Source: Verrucomicrobiales bacterium (GTDB taxonomy: Bacteria > Verrucomicrobiota > Verrucomicrobiia > Verrucomicrobiales > DEV007). Taken from it: a stretch of 10,037 bases of DNA. Shown here piece by piece: positions 1 to 6,410 of the stretch; the first letter of the stretch is position 1, and each line of letters begins with the position of its first letter. Position numbers and translations under genes: made by a program. The notes under the pieces are model-generated. The model worked only from the letters and a program-made list of their open reading frames with translations, had not been told where the DNA came from and made no database searches. The stretch lies in contig JAKMGR010000420.1 of the NCBI GenBank assembly GCA_022424805.1, positions 1 through 10,037 on the forward strand. Reading direction: 5' to 3'.

Positions 1-1
1 G

Positions 2-52
2 TTTCAGTTCGTGACCGTGACGCAGTTGATTGCCATGGAAGGCAAGATGTAA
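2..52 (+). CDS. C-terminal end of a plus-strand gene, possibly a polysaccharide deacetylase (partial)
   Basis: An open frame enters from the left edge and ends at TAA (50-52), giving the last 16 residues FQFVTVTQLIAMEGKM. The pattern F-V-T-V-x-x-L is typical of the last strand and helix of NodB-type polysaccharide deacetylases (carbohydrate esterase family 4), where a form like FVTVSELL is common near the C-terminus. These enzymes remove acetyl groups from peptidoglycan or other glycans, which would suit the envelope genes further right. Only 16 residues are visible, so the family is a guess from a short motif and the reading frame itself is not certain. The gene would converge with ftsH, leaving 97 bases between the two stop codons. 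Confidence 0.4.
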   Translation, partial: FQFVTVTQLIAMEGKM

Positions 53-84
53 AGGTCAAAGGTCAGAATCCTCTACACAAAAGC

Positions 85-121
85 CGGAGTCCTGTTTCTA
101 ATCTCCCCTTGGGAGACTCCG
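85..121 (-). terminator. Possible transcription terminator between the convergent genes, for ftsH
   Basis: A 7-base inverted repeat CGGAGTC (85-91) / GACTCCG (115-121) encloses 23 bases. A second, partly overlapping hairpin, TCTCCC (102-107) / GGGAGA (111-116), has a 3-base loop, so the two would compete. Read in the ftsH direction, the outer stem is followed by GCTTTT, a short T-run. In the plus direction only TTTT at 129-132 follows. The position just past the ftsH stop suits a terminator, but the long loop and short T-run make it weak. Confidence 0.35.
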
Positions 122-149
122 CTGGGAATTTTGCGAAGGAGAGGTATTG

Positions 150-2204
150 CTAGGCTGGGGCCAGCTCACCTGGGAAATCTTCTTCTGGATCAGAATCTTC
201 TTCTTTTGCCGCAGGCTCCTCCTCTTTCGCCTCTTCGGGAATATCCGGAGGGGTCGGTGCTGAAGGCGGATTTTGAATCTCGCCTATATCCATGATTTCC
301 TGAATGTGAGAGCCGTCGAGGGTTTCGTACTCAAGAAGTCCCTGGGCAATAACCTCAAGCTTGTCACGGTTCTCCGTTATCAAGCGGGTAGCTTCCTCGT
401 AGGCTTCATCGGTGAGTTTTTTCACCTCCTTATCGATGAGCTGCTGCGTTGCTTCCGAATAATTTCTCTGCGAGGAAATGTCGCGCGCAAGAAAGACTTC
501 GCTCTGCCCTTCTCCGTATTCGATCATACCAAGCGCATCACTCATACCCCAGTTGCACACCATCTTGCGGGCGATTTCACTGGCCTGACGAATATCGCCG
601 GCAGCACCATTCGTCACGTCGCCAAAGACGAGTTCCTCGGCAACTCGCCCACCCATGATGAGGATGAGGCGATCTAGCAGATACTGCTTCTTGTAGCTGT
701 GCTTGTCCTCTTCAGGCAAGTACATCGTGACTCCGAGAGCAGGTCCACGAGGAATGATGGATACTTTGTGAACGGGGTCGGTATCTTTCACAAGCATGCC
801 AAGTAAGGCGTGGCCAGCTTCGTGATAGGCGGTGAGCTCTTTTTCATCCTCGCTCAGGGCGAGACTGCGACGCTCTTTACCCCATCGAACTTTGTCCCGT
901 GCCTCTTCGAGCTCGCCTGTGGTAATCGCTTTCATCCCTTTTCTCGCAGCGAGAAGAGCGGCTTCGTTAATCACGTTGGCAAGTTCTGCACCCGAGTAGC
1001 CAGGTGTTCCGCGCGCGATAACTCCGAGATCGACGCCTTCAGCAATTTTCACTTTCTTGGCGTGAACTTTGAGAATCTCTTCGCGCCCTTTCACGTCGGG
1101 CAGACTTACGGTGATCTCGCGATCAAAACGTCCGGGGCGAAGCAGAGCAGGGTCGAGTACATCGGGACGGTTCGTCGCCGCGATGATGATGACTCCCTCC
1201 TGCGTGTCGAAGCCATCCATTTCCACAAGCAGTGCATTCAAAGTCTGCTCCCGCTCGTCGTGTCCTCCACCCAATCCGTGCCCACGGTGACGGCCTACTG
1301 CATCAATCTCGTCGATAAAAATCAGACAGGGAGCGCTCTTTTTCCCCTGCTCAAACATGTCGCGCACACGCGAAGCACCCACTCCAACGAACATTTCCAC
1401 GAAGTCGGAACCACTGATCGAGTAAAATGGCACGTCGGCTTCTCCAGCGATAGCACGTGCGAGAAGCGTCTTTCCGGTTCCCGGTGAACCTACCATGAGA
1501 ACACCTTTCGGAATGTGACCACCGAGCTTCTGGAATTTCTTGGGATCGCGCAGGTACTCCACAATTTCCCACACTTCCTCTTTCGCCTCTTCCACACCGG
1601 CAACGTCCTTGAAAGTCACTTTGCCTTTGTCGAGCGACATCAGCTTAGCCTTACTCTTTCCGAAGCTCATCGCGCCTTTTCCAGCCGCCTTGATCTGATG
1701 ACGGAAGAGGAAGTAGAGAAGGATAAGAAGAAAGAAAATCGGCAGGTAGAATGACATCAGCATCATGCCGAGCCCATCGGACTCGGTTGGCAGGTCGGAA
1801 ATTTCCAGCTTGGGATCAGCCGAAGCGAGCACTTCCTTCAACTCGTCTTCCACATAGTCGAGAATTACCGGTGTAGAGAAAGCCTTGTATTTTTCGCCAC
1901 CATTTTCGGTGAGATCATCCACCTCATAGAAGCCCTCGATCGACTGCTTCATACTGCCATCTTTCTGGACAAGACGAAGCAATTTGGGGGGGGTCGCGTT
2001 GGGATCAATATAGATCTTTTTCCGGGCTACTTTCTCTTTGAATTCTGCGAATGTCAGGTTCTTCGAGCGCTCTGAAATTCCGTTGGCTCCAAAGGCGAGA
2101 GCAAACAGCCCTAACGCAACGAAGAGAAGAATCATTCCCTTCCAGTTAAAACCTCCGTCACCGCCCTGCTGGCGGTTGTCTTCGTTCGGATCTTTATCTT
2201 GCAT
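150..2204 (-). CDS. ftsH: ATP-dependent zinc metalloprotease FtsH
   Basis: FtsH is a hexameric AAA+ protease of the inner membrane that extracts and degrades membrane proteins and short-lived regulators; in E. coli it also controls LpxC and so lipid A level. The 684 residues show the full family layout: a short cytoplasmic N-terminus, a first membrane helix (about 24-41), a periplasmic domain (about 45-145), a second helix (about 147-167), and an AAA module with Walker A GSPGTGKT (239-246), Walker B ending IDEID (297-301), pore motif FVG (272-274) and second region of homology with arginine fingers (344-362). The protease domain has HEAGH (461-465), with D537 in GAAGDI as likely third zinc ligand. 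Walker A has Ser where Pro is usual. The tail from about 645 is rich in Pro and Glu and is probably disordered. The start at 2204 precedes the first helix by a usual distance, though no Shine-Dalgarno is visible. It stands alone on its strand. Confidence 0.97.
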   Translation of the reverse strand: MQDKDPNEDNRQQGGDGGFNWKGMILLFVALGLFALAFGANGISERSKNLTFAEFKEKVARKKIYIDPNATPPKLLRLVQKDGSMKQSIEGFYEVDDLTENGGEKYKAFSTPVILDYVEDELKEVLASADPKLEISDLPTESDGLGMMLMSFYLPIFFLLILLYFLFRHQIKAAGKGAMSFGKSKAKLMSLDKGKVTFKDVAGVEEAKEEVWEIVEYLRDPKKFQKLGGHIPKGVLMVGSPGTGKTLLARAIAGEADVPFYSISGSDFVEMFVGVGASRVRDMFEQGKKSAPCLIFIDEIDAVGRHRGHGLGGGHDEREQTLNALLVEMDGFDTQEGVIIIAATNRPDVLDPALLRPGRFDREITVSLPDVKGREEILKVHAKKVKIAEGVDLGVIARGTPGYSGAELANVINEAALLAARKGMKAITTGELEEARDKVRWGKERRSLALSEDEKELTAYHEAGHALLGMLVKDTDPVHKVSIIPRGPALGVTMYLPEEDKHSYKKQYLLDRLILIMGGRVAEELVFGDVTNGAAGDIRQASEIARKMVCNWGMSDALGMIEYGEGQSEVFLARDISSQRNYSEATQQLIDKEVKKLTDEAYEEATRLITENRDKLEVIAQGLLEYETLDGSHIQEIMDIGEIQNPPSAPTPPDIPEEAKEEEPAAKEEDSDPEEDFPGELAPA

Positions 2205-2327
2205 GTGTAGGTCGAGTTGAGAGGCCCTGTCGAAACCAAGGAACCGAAGAGACTACGTCGGAATTTCTGAAGGAGACACTGGGACGGGACACTACCACAG
2301 AGCTTTTCGAGGCGCAAACGGCGGAAA

Positions 2328-2341
2328 GGTGACGTGTCACC
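2328..2341. repeat. Palindromic 14-mer, candidate operator
   Basis: GGTGAC-GT-GTCACC is a perfect 6-base inverted repeat with a 2-base spacer, about 125 bases upstream of the ftsH start and 180 bases upstream of the sigma start. Its size and symmetry fit the binding site of a dimeric regulator. No regulator can be named from the sequence, and a chance palindrome cannot be ruled out. Confidence 0.35.
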
Positions 2342-2478
2342 GTGTTTCAGTAAGCAATTTAGACACGACTTGGCGATCATTTGTTCAATGTCTTTGCAAG
2401 AGTTCGAACCACCCTTTTCTAGCCCCGGATTTTGCCTCCTTATCTTCGAATCTGAAACATTAGCAATTCTTATTTGGG

Positions 2479-2507
2479 TTTTTGTTGCGAATATTCTGTT
2501 CTAAAAT
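2479..2507 (+). promoter_or_regulatory. Candidate promoter of the sigma-factor gene
   Basis: TAAAAT (2502-2507) matches the -10 consensus at five of six positions. Seventeen bases upstream lies TTTTTG (2479-2484), a poor -35; TTGTTG (2482-2487) is a better match but the spacer would be only 14. If TAAAAT is used, transcription would start around 2513-2515, only about 8-10 bases before the ATG, giving a nearly leaderless message. This agrees with the absence of a Shine-Dalgarno but is unproven. Confidence 0.3.
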
Positions 2508-2517
2508 AAGTTATTTT
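2503..2517. repeat. AT-rich perfect inverted repeat next to the sigma-gene start
   Basis: AAAATAA-G-TTATTTT has two perfect 7-base arms around a single central base and ends 5 bases before the ATG at 2523. It overlaps the candidate -10 element, so a protein bound here would block transcription of the sigma gene. With AT-only arms in an AT-rich region, chance is a real alternative. Confidence 0.35.
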
Positions 2518-2522
2518 CATAA

Positions 2523-3116
2523 ATGAAAAACTTAACGCAAAATGGGCCCACTTATGATGATGAGGCAGACGCGCACAAACTGCGCGGAATTGCCAACGGT
2601 GATCGCCAGTGCTTTCGCGCATTGCATGATCGCTATGACGGCTTGCTCTTCTTCACGATCAATAACGTATTGAATGATCGAGAAGATTCCGCAGAAGTGC
2701 TTCAGGAAGTGCTTCACTCGATGTGGCGGAAAGCGCATCTCTACAGTTCCGGAAGAGGACGTCCTGTGACCTGGCTCTCCTCTCTCGCCCGAAACCGGGC
2801 CATCGATCGGCTCCGCTCGAAAAAGCGACAAGCTAAACTGAAGAAAGCTTTCGGTGAAGAAATCGAGGTCAATCCACGAGAATCGAGAGGGACCGGAGGA
2901 ATTGAGGCAGCTCAACGTCGCGAGACCTGCCATGCAGTTCGCTCAGCAGTAATGAATCTCACTGACCTCCAGCGGGAAGCGATCGAGAAAGTCTACTTTG
3001 AAGGACTGACCCAGAAAGAGACCGCGTCCCAGTTGGGCGAGCCGCTTGGAACGGTGAAAGCCCGAATCCGAAGAGGCCTCGCCAAACTCCGTGACTCAGT
3101 CGATCTCTCCGAGTAG
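2523..3116 (+). CDS. ECF-type RNA polymerase sigma factor (sigma-70 family)
   Basis: This 197-residue protein has the two-domain form of ECF sigma factors, which direct RNA polymerase to small regulons in response to envelope or other stress. Region 2 (about 34-103) includes the core-binding helix around YDGLLFFTINNVLNDREDSAEV and the -10 recognition helix around TWLSSLARNRAIDRLRSKKR. Region 4 (about 142-192) has the helix-turn-helix LTQKETASQLGEPLGTVKARI. The linker (about 105-140) is charged and carries no extra domain. The general form resembles SigK-like ECF proteins, but I do not assign a subgroup. There is no anti-sigma gene next to it: rph lies convergently 6 bases beyond the stop. No other in-frame Met occurs before the conserved region, so the start is firm despite the missing ribosome-binding site. 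The two nearby palindromes are candidate control sites. Confidence 0.93.
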   Translation: MKNLTQNGPTYDDEADAHKLRGIANGDRQCFRALHDRYDGLLFFTINNVLNDREDSAEVLQEVLHSMWRKAHLYSSGRGRPVTWLSSLARNRAIDRLRSKKRQAKLKKAFGEEIEVNPRESRGTGGIEAAQRRETCHAVRSAVMNLTDLQREAIEKVYFEGLTQKETASQLGEPLGTVKARIRRGLAKLRDSVDLSE

Positions 3117-3122
3117 GGAGAA

Positions 3123-3890
3123 CTACGAGATTCGAGTCAGGATCTCCACATTGGCGGTCGGGTCGAAGGACTCGACTGCTTTATGTTGCAGGGCCGAAAT
3201 TTCGGAAACGCCCTTTTTCCCGAGTCTCAACATCTCCATCATTTGCTCCTCGGTAAAGGTGGCTTCTTCTCCTGAGCCCTGAACCTCTATCATCTCAAGA
3301 TCTTCTGTCATCGCATAGTTGCAATCGACTGATGCATCTTTGTCCTCAGGATAATTCAGATCGAGAACGCACTCTCCTTCCCAGATTCCGGCACTGACCG
3401 CCCCGGCAAACTTTTTCATCGGAGATACGTTCATTTTTCCGGCAGCAATAAACCGGCGGAAGGCCATTTCAACCGCAACACAGGCTCCGGTGATCGAAGC
3501 CGTCCGTGTTCCTCCATCAGCGCGAAGAACATCGCAATCGACCCACAAAGTGCGCTGCCCCAGCCCCCCAAGATCGACCACGGCACGGAGGCTGCGTCCA
3601 ATCAGGCGCTGAATTTCCGAGCTTCTCCCATCGAGCCGTCCCCGCGAAATGTCGCGCGGCTTCCGCTGCAGGGTGGCGTATGGAAGCATGCTATACTCCG
3701 CAGTGAGCCAACCCCCTTGAACATTCTGCTGCAGCATCCAGCGTGGAACACCCTTTTCCAACATCGCAGAACAGATCACTTGTGTGTCGCCGAAGCTGAC
3801 AAGGACGCTGCCATGCGCATGGGGTGCGATATCGAGTTGAAACTTCAGCTCACGTAGTTGATCCGGCGCACGGCCGTCGATTCGGTTCAT
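3123..3890 (-). CDS. rph: Ribonuclease PH
   Basis: RNase PH is a phosphate-dependent 3'-5' exoribonuclease that trims the 3' ends of tRNA precursors; it works as a hexameric ring in the cytoplasm. The 255-residue protein covers the whole family: the N-terminal RIDGRAPDQLR (3-13), GWLTAEYSMLP (60-70), GRSSEIQRLIGRSLRAVVDL (88-107), the phosphate-binding GGTRTAS (126-132), and the C-terminal LDLNYPEDKDASVDCN, in which D183 and D189 correspond to the catalytic aspartates. EVQGSGEE (202-209) is the usual EVQGTAE motif. Length is slightly above the typical value of about 240. It is a single-gene unit, divergent from lpxK and tail-to-tail with the sigma gene with only 6 bases between stops, so the two messages probably overlap at their 3' ends. 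No Shine-Dalgarno is visible. Confidence 0.97.
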   Translation of the reverse strand: MNRIDGRAPDQLRELKFQLDIAPHAHGSVLVSFGDTQVICSAMLEKGVPRWMLQQNVQGGWLTAEYSMLPYATLQRKPRDISRGRLDGRSSEIQRLIGRSLRAVVDLGGLGQRTLWVDCDVLRADGGTRTASITGACVAVEMAFRRFIAAGKMNVSPMKKFAGAVSAGIWEGECVLDLNYPEDKDASVDCNYAMTEDLEMIEVQGSGEEATFTEEQMMEMLRLGKKGVSEISALQHKAVESFDPTANVEILTRIS

Positions 3891-3971
3891 ATCGCGACGA
3901 AGTAGCTCTAATTGATGCCGGTTTGCAACCGTTCAGATTCGCAGTTGCTTCAATCTCAGAAATCGCGACGA
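3891..3971. repeat. Direct repeat ATCGCGACGA in the rph/lpxK divergent region
   Basis: The 10-mer ATCGCGACGA occurs at 3891-3900, directly against the rph start codon, and again at 3962-3971. Similarity continues loosely beyond each copy: TAGC follows within a few bases, and then CCGGTTTGCAACCG (about 3918-3931) or CCGGTTTCTAAACGG (about 3981-3995). The whole looks like a decayed duplication of about 35-45 bases. It could be a paired regulator site for both genes or simply a remnant duplication. Confidence 0.4.
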
Positions 3972-4030
3972 TAGCAGCGCCCGGTTTCTAAACGGATTTT
4001 CCACCAGGAAGCGGCTTCCCCCAATCAGCA

Positions 4031-5221
4031 ATGCGACAAGCCACAGAGAAGCTCGAGCAATTTGCCATCGACGTGATTCTGGACCGCCGAAGCGGTTTTC
4101 GCGCCTCGGTGTTTCGCGTATTTCTCGGCAGCCTGTCCTGGATCTACGAGGGTGCTGTCCGCAGCCGCCTCTGGCTCTACCGGAATCGTGTTCTCCGCGA
4201 GAGAAACCTGGGCTGCCTCGTCGTCAGCATTGGAAACCTCACTGTGGGAGGGACAGGAAAAACGCCTGTCGTGGAGAAATTCGCTCGCTCCCTGCAGGAC
4301 GGCGGTCGCCGGGTTGCCATTCTCAGTCGCGGCTACAAATCGGTGAAACAGCCTTTCTTGAAACGTCTTGCCGGAAAAATTCAGGGAAAAAACGAGATCG
4401 ATCCACCTCGCGTCGTCAGCGACGGAAAATCCCTCCTACTCGACTCGCGAACCGCAGGAGATGAACCCTACATGCTGGCGGCCAACCTCCCCGACATTCC
4501 CGTCGTCGTGGACAAAGATCGCGTCAAAAGCGGAAAGCACGCCATCGCCGAACTGAATTGCGACACACTCATCCTCGACGACGGATTACAATACCTTCGA
4601 CTCAAACATCGTCTCGACATCGTCCTCGTCGATCGCTGGCAGCCCTTCGGAACAGAGCGCCTCCTCCCTCGGGGCACCTTGCGCGAACCACATCGAAATC
4701 TGAAACGTGCGTCCTACATATTCATCACAAAATGTAACGGCTCATCGAACGAGGAATTAATTGAGCGCATTCGTCACTACAACCGCACCGCAGAGATTAT
4801 CGAGTGCGAGCACCGCCCCCGCTATCTCCAGCACATCGAAACGCGCGACACTCTCCCGCTCGAAGTACTGAAGGGGAAAAAAGTCGGCACTGTCAGCGCG
4901 ATCGCTGTTCCCGAAAGCTTCGAGGAGGGAGTGAAAAATCTCGGTTCCTCTGTAGAAGCAACCTGCCGCTTCATGGATCACCACCGCTTCACAGAGCAGG
5001 AGATCATTTCCTTCATCAACTGCTGTGTCGAATCCGACGTCGAAATGATCATCACGACCGAGAAAGACGCCGTTCGTTTTCCCCGTCTCGGCCGGATGGA
5101 TGTGCCGATCTACTATCTTCGAGTGGAAATTGGCATCCTCAGTAACGAAGAGAGCTTCGAGCAGTGCATCACCCGAATTTGCCAACCGAAAACGGAGGCA
5201 CCGGCCCGCCGTTTTTTCTGA
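4031..5221 (+). CDS. lpxK: Tetraacyldisaccharide 4'-kinase LpxK
   Basis: LpxK phosphorylates the 4' position of tetraacyldisaccharide 1-phosphate to form lipid IVA, a late step of lipid A synthesis at the inner face of the cytoplasmic membrane. Visible family motifs: [14 protein letters not shown] (66-79) with the P-loop GGTGKT (73-78), SRGY (99-102), GDEPYMLA (143-150), the LDDGLQ segment (182-187) followed by DIVLVD (196-201), the MDHHRF motif (315-320) and TTEKDAVRF (342-350). The N-terminal 60 residues contain the amphipathic or membrane-associated helix usual in this family. At 396 residues it is longer than typical proteobacterial LpxK (about 310-340); extra residues lie after SRGY (about 105-135) and at the C-terminus. 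An AGGAAG lies about 20 bases upstream of the ATG, too far for a normal Shine-Dalgarno. It is the first gene of the envelope run; the DUF456 gene follows after 17 bases. Confidence 0.95.
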   Translation: MRQATEKLEQFAIDVILDRRSGFRASVFRVFLGSLSWIYEGAVRSRLWLYRNRVLRERNLGCLVVSIGNLTVGGTGKTPVVEKFARSLQDGGRRVAILSRGYKSVKQPFLKRLAGKIQGKNEIDPPRVVSDGKSLLLDSRTAGDEPYMLAANLPDIPVVVDKDRVKSGKHAIAELNCDTLILDDGLQYLRLKHRLDIVLVDRWQPFGTERLLPRGTLREPHRNLKRASYIFITKCNGSSNEELIERIRHYNRTAEIIECEHRPRYLQHIETRDTLPLEVLKGKKVGTVSAIAVPESFEEGVKNLGSSVEATCRFMDHHRFTEQEIISFINCCVESDVEMIITTEKDAVRFPRLGRMDVPIYYLRVEIGILSNEESFEQCITRICQPKTEAPARRFF

Positions 5222-5238
5222 TCCCAGGTATTCGACCC

Positions 5239-5781
5239 ATGGAAATCATCGCCGGTCTATTCGAAGAAATCCCTACCGATGGCATTCTCGATGCCTCGAA
5301 GTGGACAGTAGTCATCGGCCTCATCATCGTCGGCTTTCTTGGCACTTTTCTTCCCGTCATTCCTGGAACTACAATGATCTTTGCTGGCGCCGTCATTCAT
5401 TACTTCACTATGGGCATGGAAGCCTCCGGACTTGCCTGGCAGGGCCTTGTGTTCATGGGTGTTCTCTACATAGCCTCCTTGATTCTCGACGGAATCAGCG
5501 GAGCAATCGGAGCCAAATGGTTCGGCTCCAGCAAATGGGGCATTATTGGAGTTATCGCCGGAGGCATCATCGGGATGTTCTTTGGTCTCCCCGGACTCAT
5601 CATCGGCCCTATCGCCGGAGTGTTTCTTTTCGAAATGCTCTTCGCGAAAAAGGAGGTCAAAGAAGCAGGCAACTCCACCATTGGTACGGTCGTCGGAGGG
5701 CTCGCCGGAATAGCCGCCCGCGTCCTGCTCGCTCTCGGAATGGTCGCCTGGTATGTGGGCGATGTGTTTGTCGTTAACTAG
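5239..5781 (+). CDS. DUF456 family integral membrane protein
   Basis: This 180-residue protein is almost entirely hydrophobic, with about four or five membrane helices (roughly 22-40, 43-58, 68-85, 100-132 and 147-173). The features match the DUF456 family: FLPVIPGTTMIFAGA (38-52) after the first helix, then a Gly-rich repeat-like stretch GAKWFGSSKWGIIGVIAGG (91-109) and GLPGLIIGPIAG (116-127). The many GxxxG-type spacings suggest tight helix packing or oligomerisation. The biochemical function of DUF456 is unknown to me. The frame is open back to an ATG at 5164, but that start would overlap lpxK by 58 bases; ATG 5239, with AGGT ten bases upstream, gives a normal N-terminus and a 17-base gap after lpxK. 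Probably cotranscribed with lpxK. Confidence 0.85.
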   Translation: MEIIAGLFEEIPTDGILDASKWTVVIGLIIVGFLGTFLPVIPGTTMIFAGAVIHYFTMGMEASGLAWQGLVFMGVLYIASLILDGISGAIGAKWFGSSKWGIIGVIAGGIIGMFFGLPGLIIGPIAGVFLFEMLFAKKEVKEAGNSTIGTVVGGLAGIAARVLLALGMVAWYVGDVFVVN

Positions 5782-5872
5782 CGCGATCTATCACAAAATG
5801 ATATGCTCTCACAGCACTGGTGAGGGTTTGAAATCTTGATTTCTCAGATCGATCACTGTTAGATGAACAAAC

Positions 5873-6232
5873 ATGAAAGACGGACGTGCCATCATCCCCT
5901 TCATTCTCCTGGTAATCCTCTCAGTGGGTGGCGGCGCATACTACTACTTTTCCGTCACCAAGGAAGAATATCCCATTGTGAAAGAGATCGAAAATCTCGA
6001 TGGGAAGATTATCGAAGCAAAACTCATCGGAAAGTCTGGCGGTTTCCTGTTCATCGAAAGCCCACCCGGCGGAAAGCGCTTCGAAATCCCAACGTATAAG
6101 CTCAGCCTGAAAGATCGAATTCTCTGTCGTCGACTACGCAAAAAAATCCCGGAATCCCTTGAGATCCCGGAAGAAAAAGAACCCAAAGACCCGTATATCA
6201 CTCTGCGAAAAGCAAAGATATCCGAGATATAG
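5873..6232 (+). CDS. Small membrane-anchored protein with an SHD1-like segment, probably ended early by an in-frame TAG
   Basis: The 119 residues begin with a short positive segment and one membrane helix (about 7-27), followed by a soluble part that would be periplasmic. Residues about 37-88 (ENLDGKIIEAKLIGKSGGFL, then a Pro/Gly-rich turn, EIPTYKLSLKD) match the pattern 'G+.ieA.lvg..gg.v.l....Gk...vp..kLS..D' of SHD1-like segments, which are common in secreted proteins of Planctomycetes and Verrucomicrobia; that assignment is by eye. A Pro/Glu/Lys-rich linker (about 92-108) then leads into the start of a charged helix that is cut by TAG at 6230-6232. The frame continues for 50 more codons, so the true product may be about 170 residues. 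It lies 91 bases after the DUF456 gene and upstream of the PBP genes. No Shine-Dalgarno is visible. Function unknown. Confidence 0.7.
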   Translation: MKDGRAIIPFILLVILSVGGGAYYYFSVTKEEYPIVKEIENLDGKIIEAKLIGKSGGFLFIESPPGGKRFEIPTYKLSLKDRILCRRLRKKIPESLEIPEEKEPKDPYITLRKAKISEI

Positions 6233-6385
6233 GAAAGGATACGTGTCACAAAATCTGAGATCGAATCAAATTCGCTAAGCGAAACACTAAGAAGCAAACG
6301 GATAACAGAAATTAAGGAATACGAAAAAGATATCCGCGAACTGGAAGTCGCAATTGAAACGTACAAATGGCGTGTCAAAAAATAG
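6233..6385 (+). pseudogene. In-frame continuation of the SHD1-like gene beyond the TAG (coiled-coil tail)
   Basis: Directly after the TAG the same frame stays open for 50 codons to a second TAG (6383-6385); both other forward frames hit stops within the first 15 codons. The encoded tail is rich in Glu, Lys and Arg. Its last 25 residues, from ITEIKEY, place hydrophobic residues I, I, Y, I, L, I, Y, V at spacings 3, 3, 4, 3, 4, 3, 4, a coiled-coil heptad pattern. The helix before the stop (LRKAKISEI) leads smoothly into it (ERIRVTKSEIES). With the tail included, the gap to the next gene is 25 bases instead of 178. A disrupted gene, an error in the sequence, or amber readthrough would all explain it. 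An open run of this length alone has roughly a one-in-ten chance of arising at random; the heptads are the stronger evidence. Confidence 0.55.
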
Positions 6386-6410
6386 TCCGCCCGTGTGACC
6401 AGCGGTAGAT

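Larger units (their letters stand above)
2205..2522. promoter_or_regulatory. Divergent intergenic region between ftsH and the sigma-factor gene
   Basis: This 318-base stretch must hold the promoters for both ftsH (leftward) and the sigma gene (rightward). I see no credible gene in it: the minus-strand frame reaching from here into ftsH has no family character. The right third (about 2440-2522) is clearly AT-rich. Two inverted repeats stand out and are listed separately. I could not find a convincing -35/-10 pair for ftsH. No Shine-Dalgarno precedes either start codon. Confidence 0.6.

Noticed and set aside
810..1487. Plus-strand frame of 225 codons inside ftsH
   Set aside because: Antisense shadow of the conserved AAA and protease domains of FtsH.
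1986..1993. Run of eight G in ftsH, possible phase-variable tract or indel error
   Set aside because: The frame is intact on both sides and encodes Thr-Pro-Pro in the periplasmic domain; nothing shows variation.
2240..2262. GGAACC followed by CGTC, resembling an ECF-type promoter
   Set aside because: The spacing of about 10 bases is far too short for an ECF promoter, and it lies some 270 bases from the sigma gene.
2132..2380. Minus-strand open frame of 82 codons covering the ftsH upstream region
   Set aside because: It overlaps the ftsH start in another frame and shows no domain, membrane helix or family character.
5164..5238. Upstream ATG for the DUF456 protein
   Set aside because: It would overlap lpxK by 58 bases and add a 25-residue Pro/Gly-rich stretch that is simply the lpxK 3' end in another frame; ATG 5239 is better placed.
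5100..5777. Long plus-strand frame of 225 codons over lpxK end and the DUF456 gene
   Set aside because: The product is very rich in Arg, His and Ser with no recognisable family; it is the alternate frame of a clear DUF456 protein.
5808..5824. Small hairpin CTCAC/GTGAG after the DUF456 gene as a terminator
   Set aside because: Only five base pairs with a 7-base loop and no following T-run.
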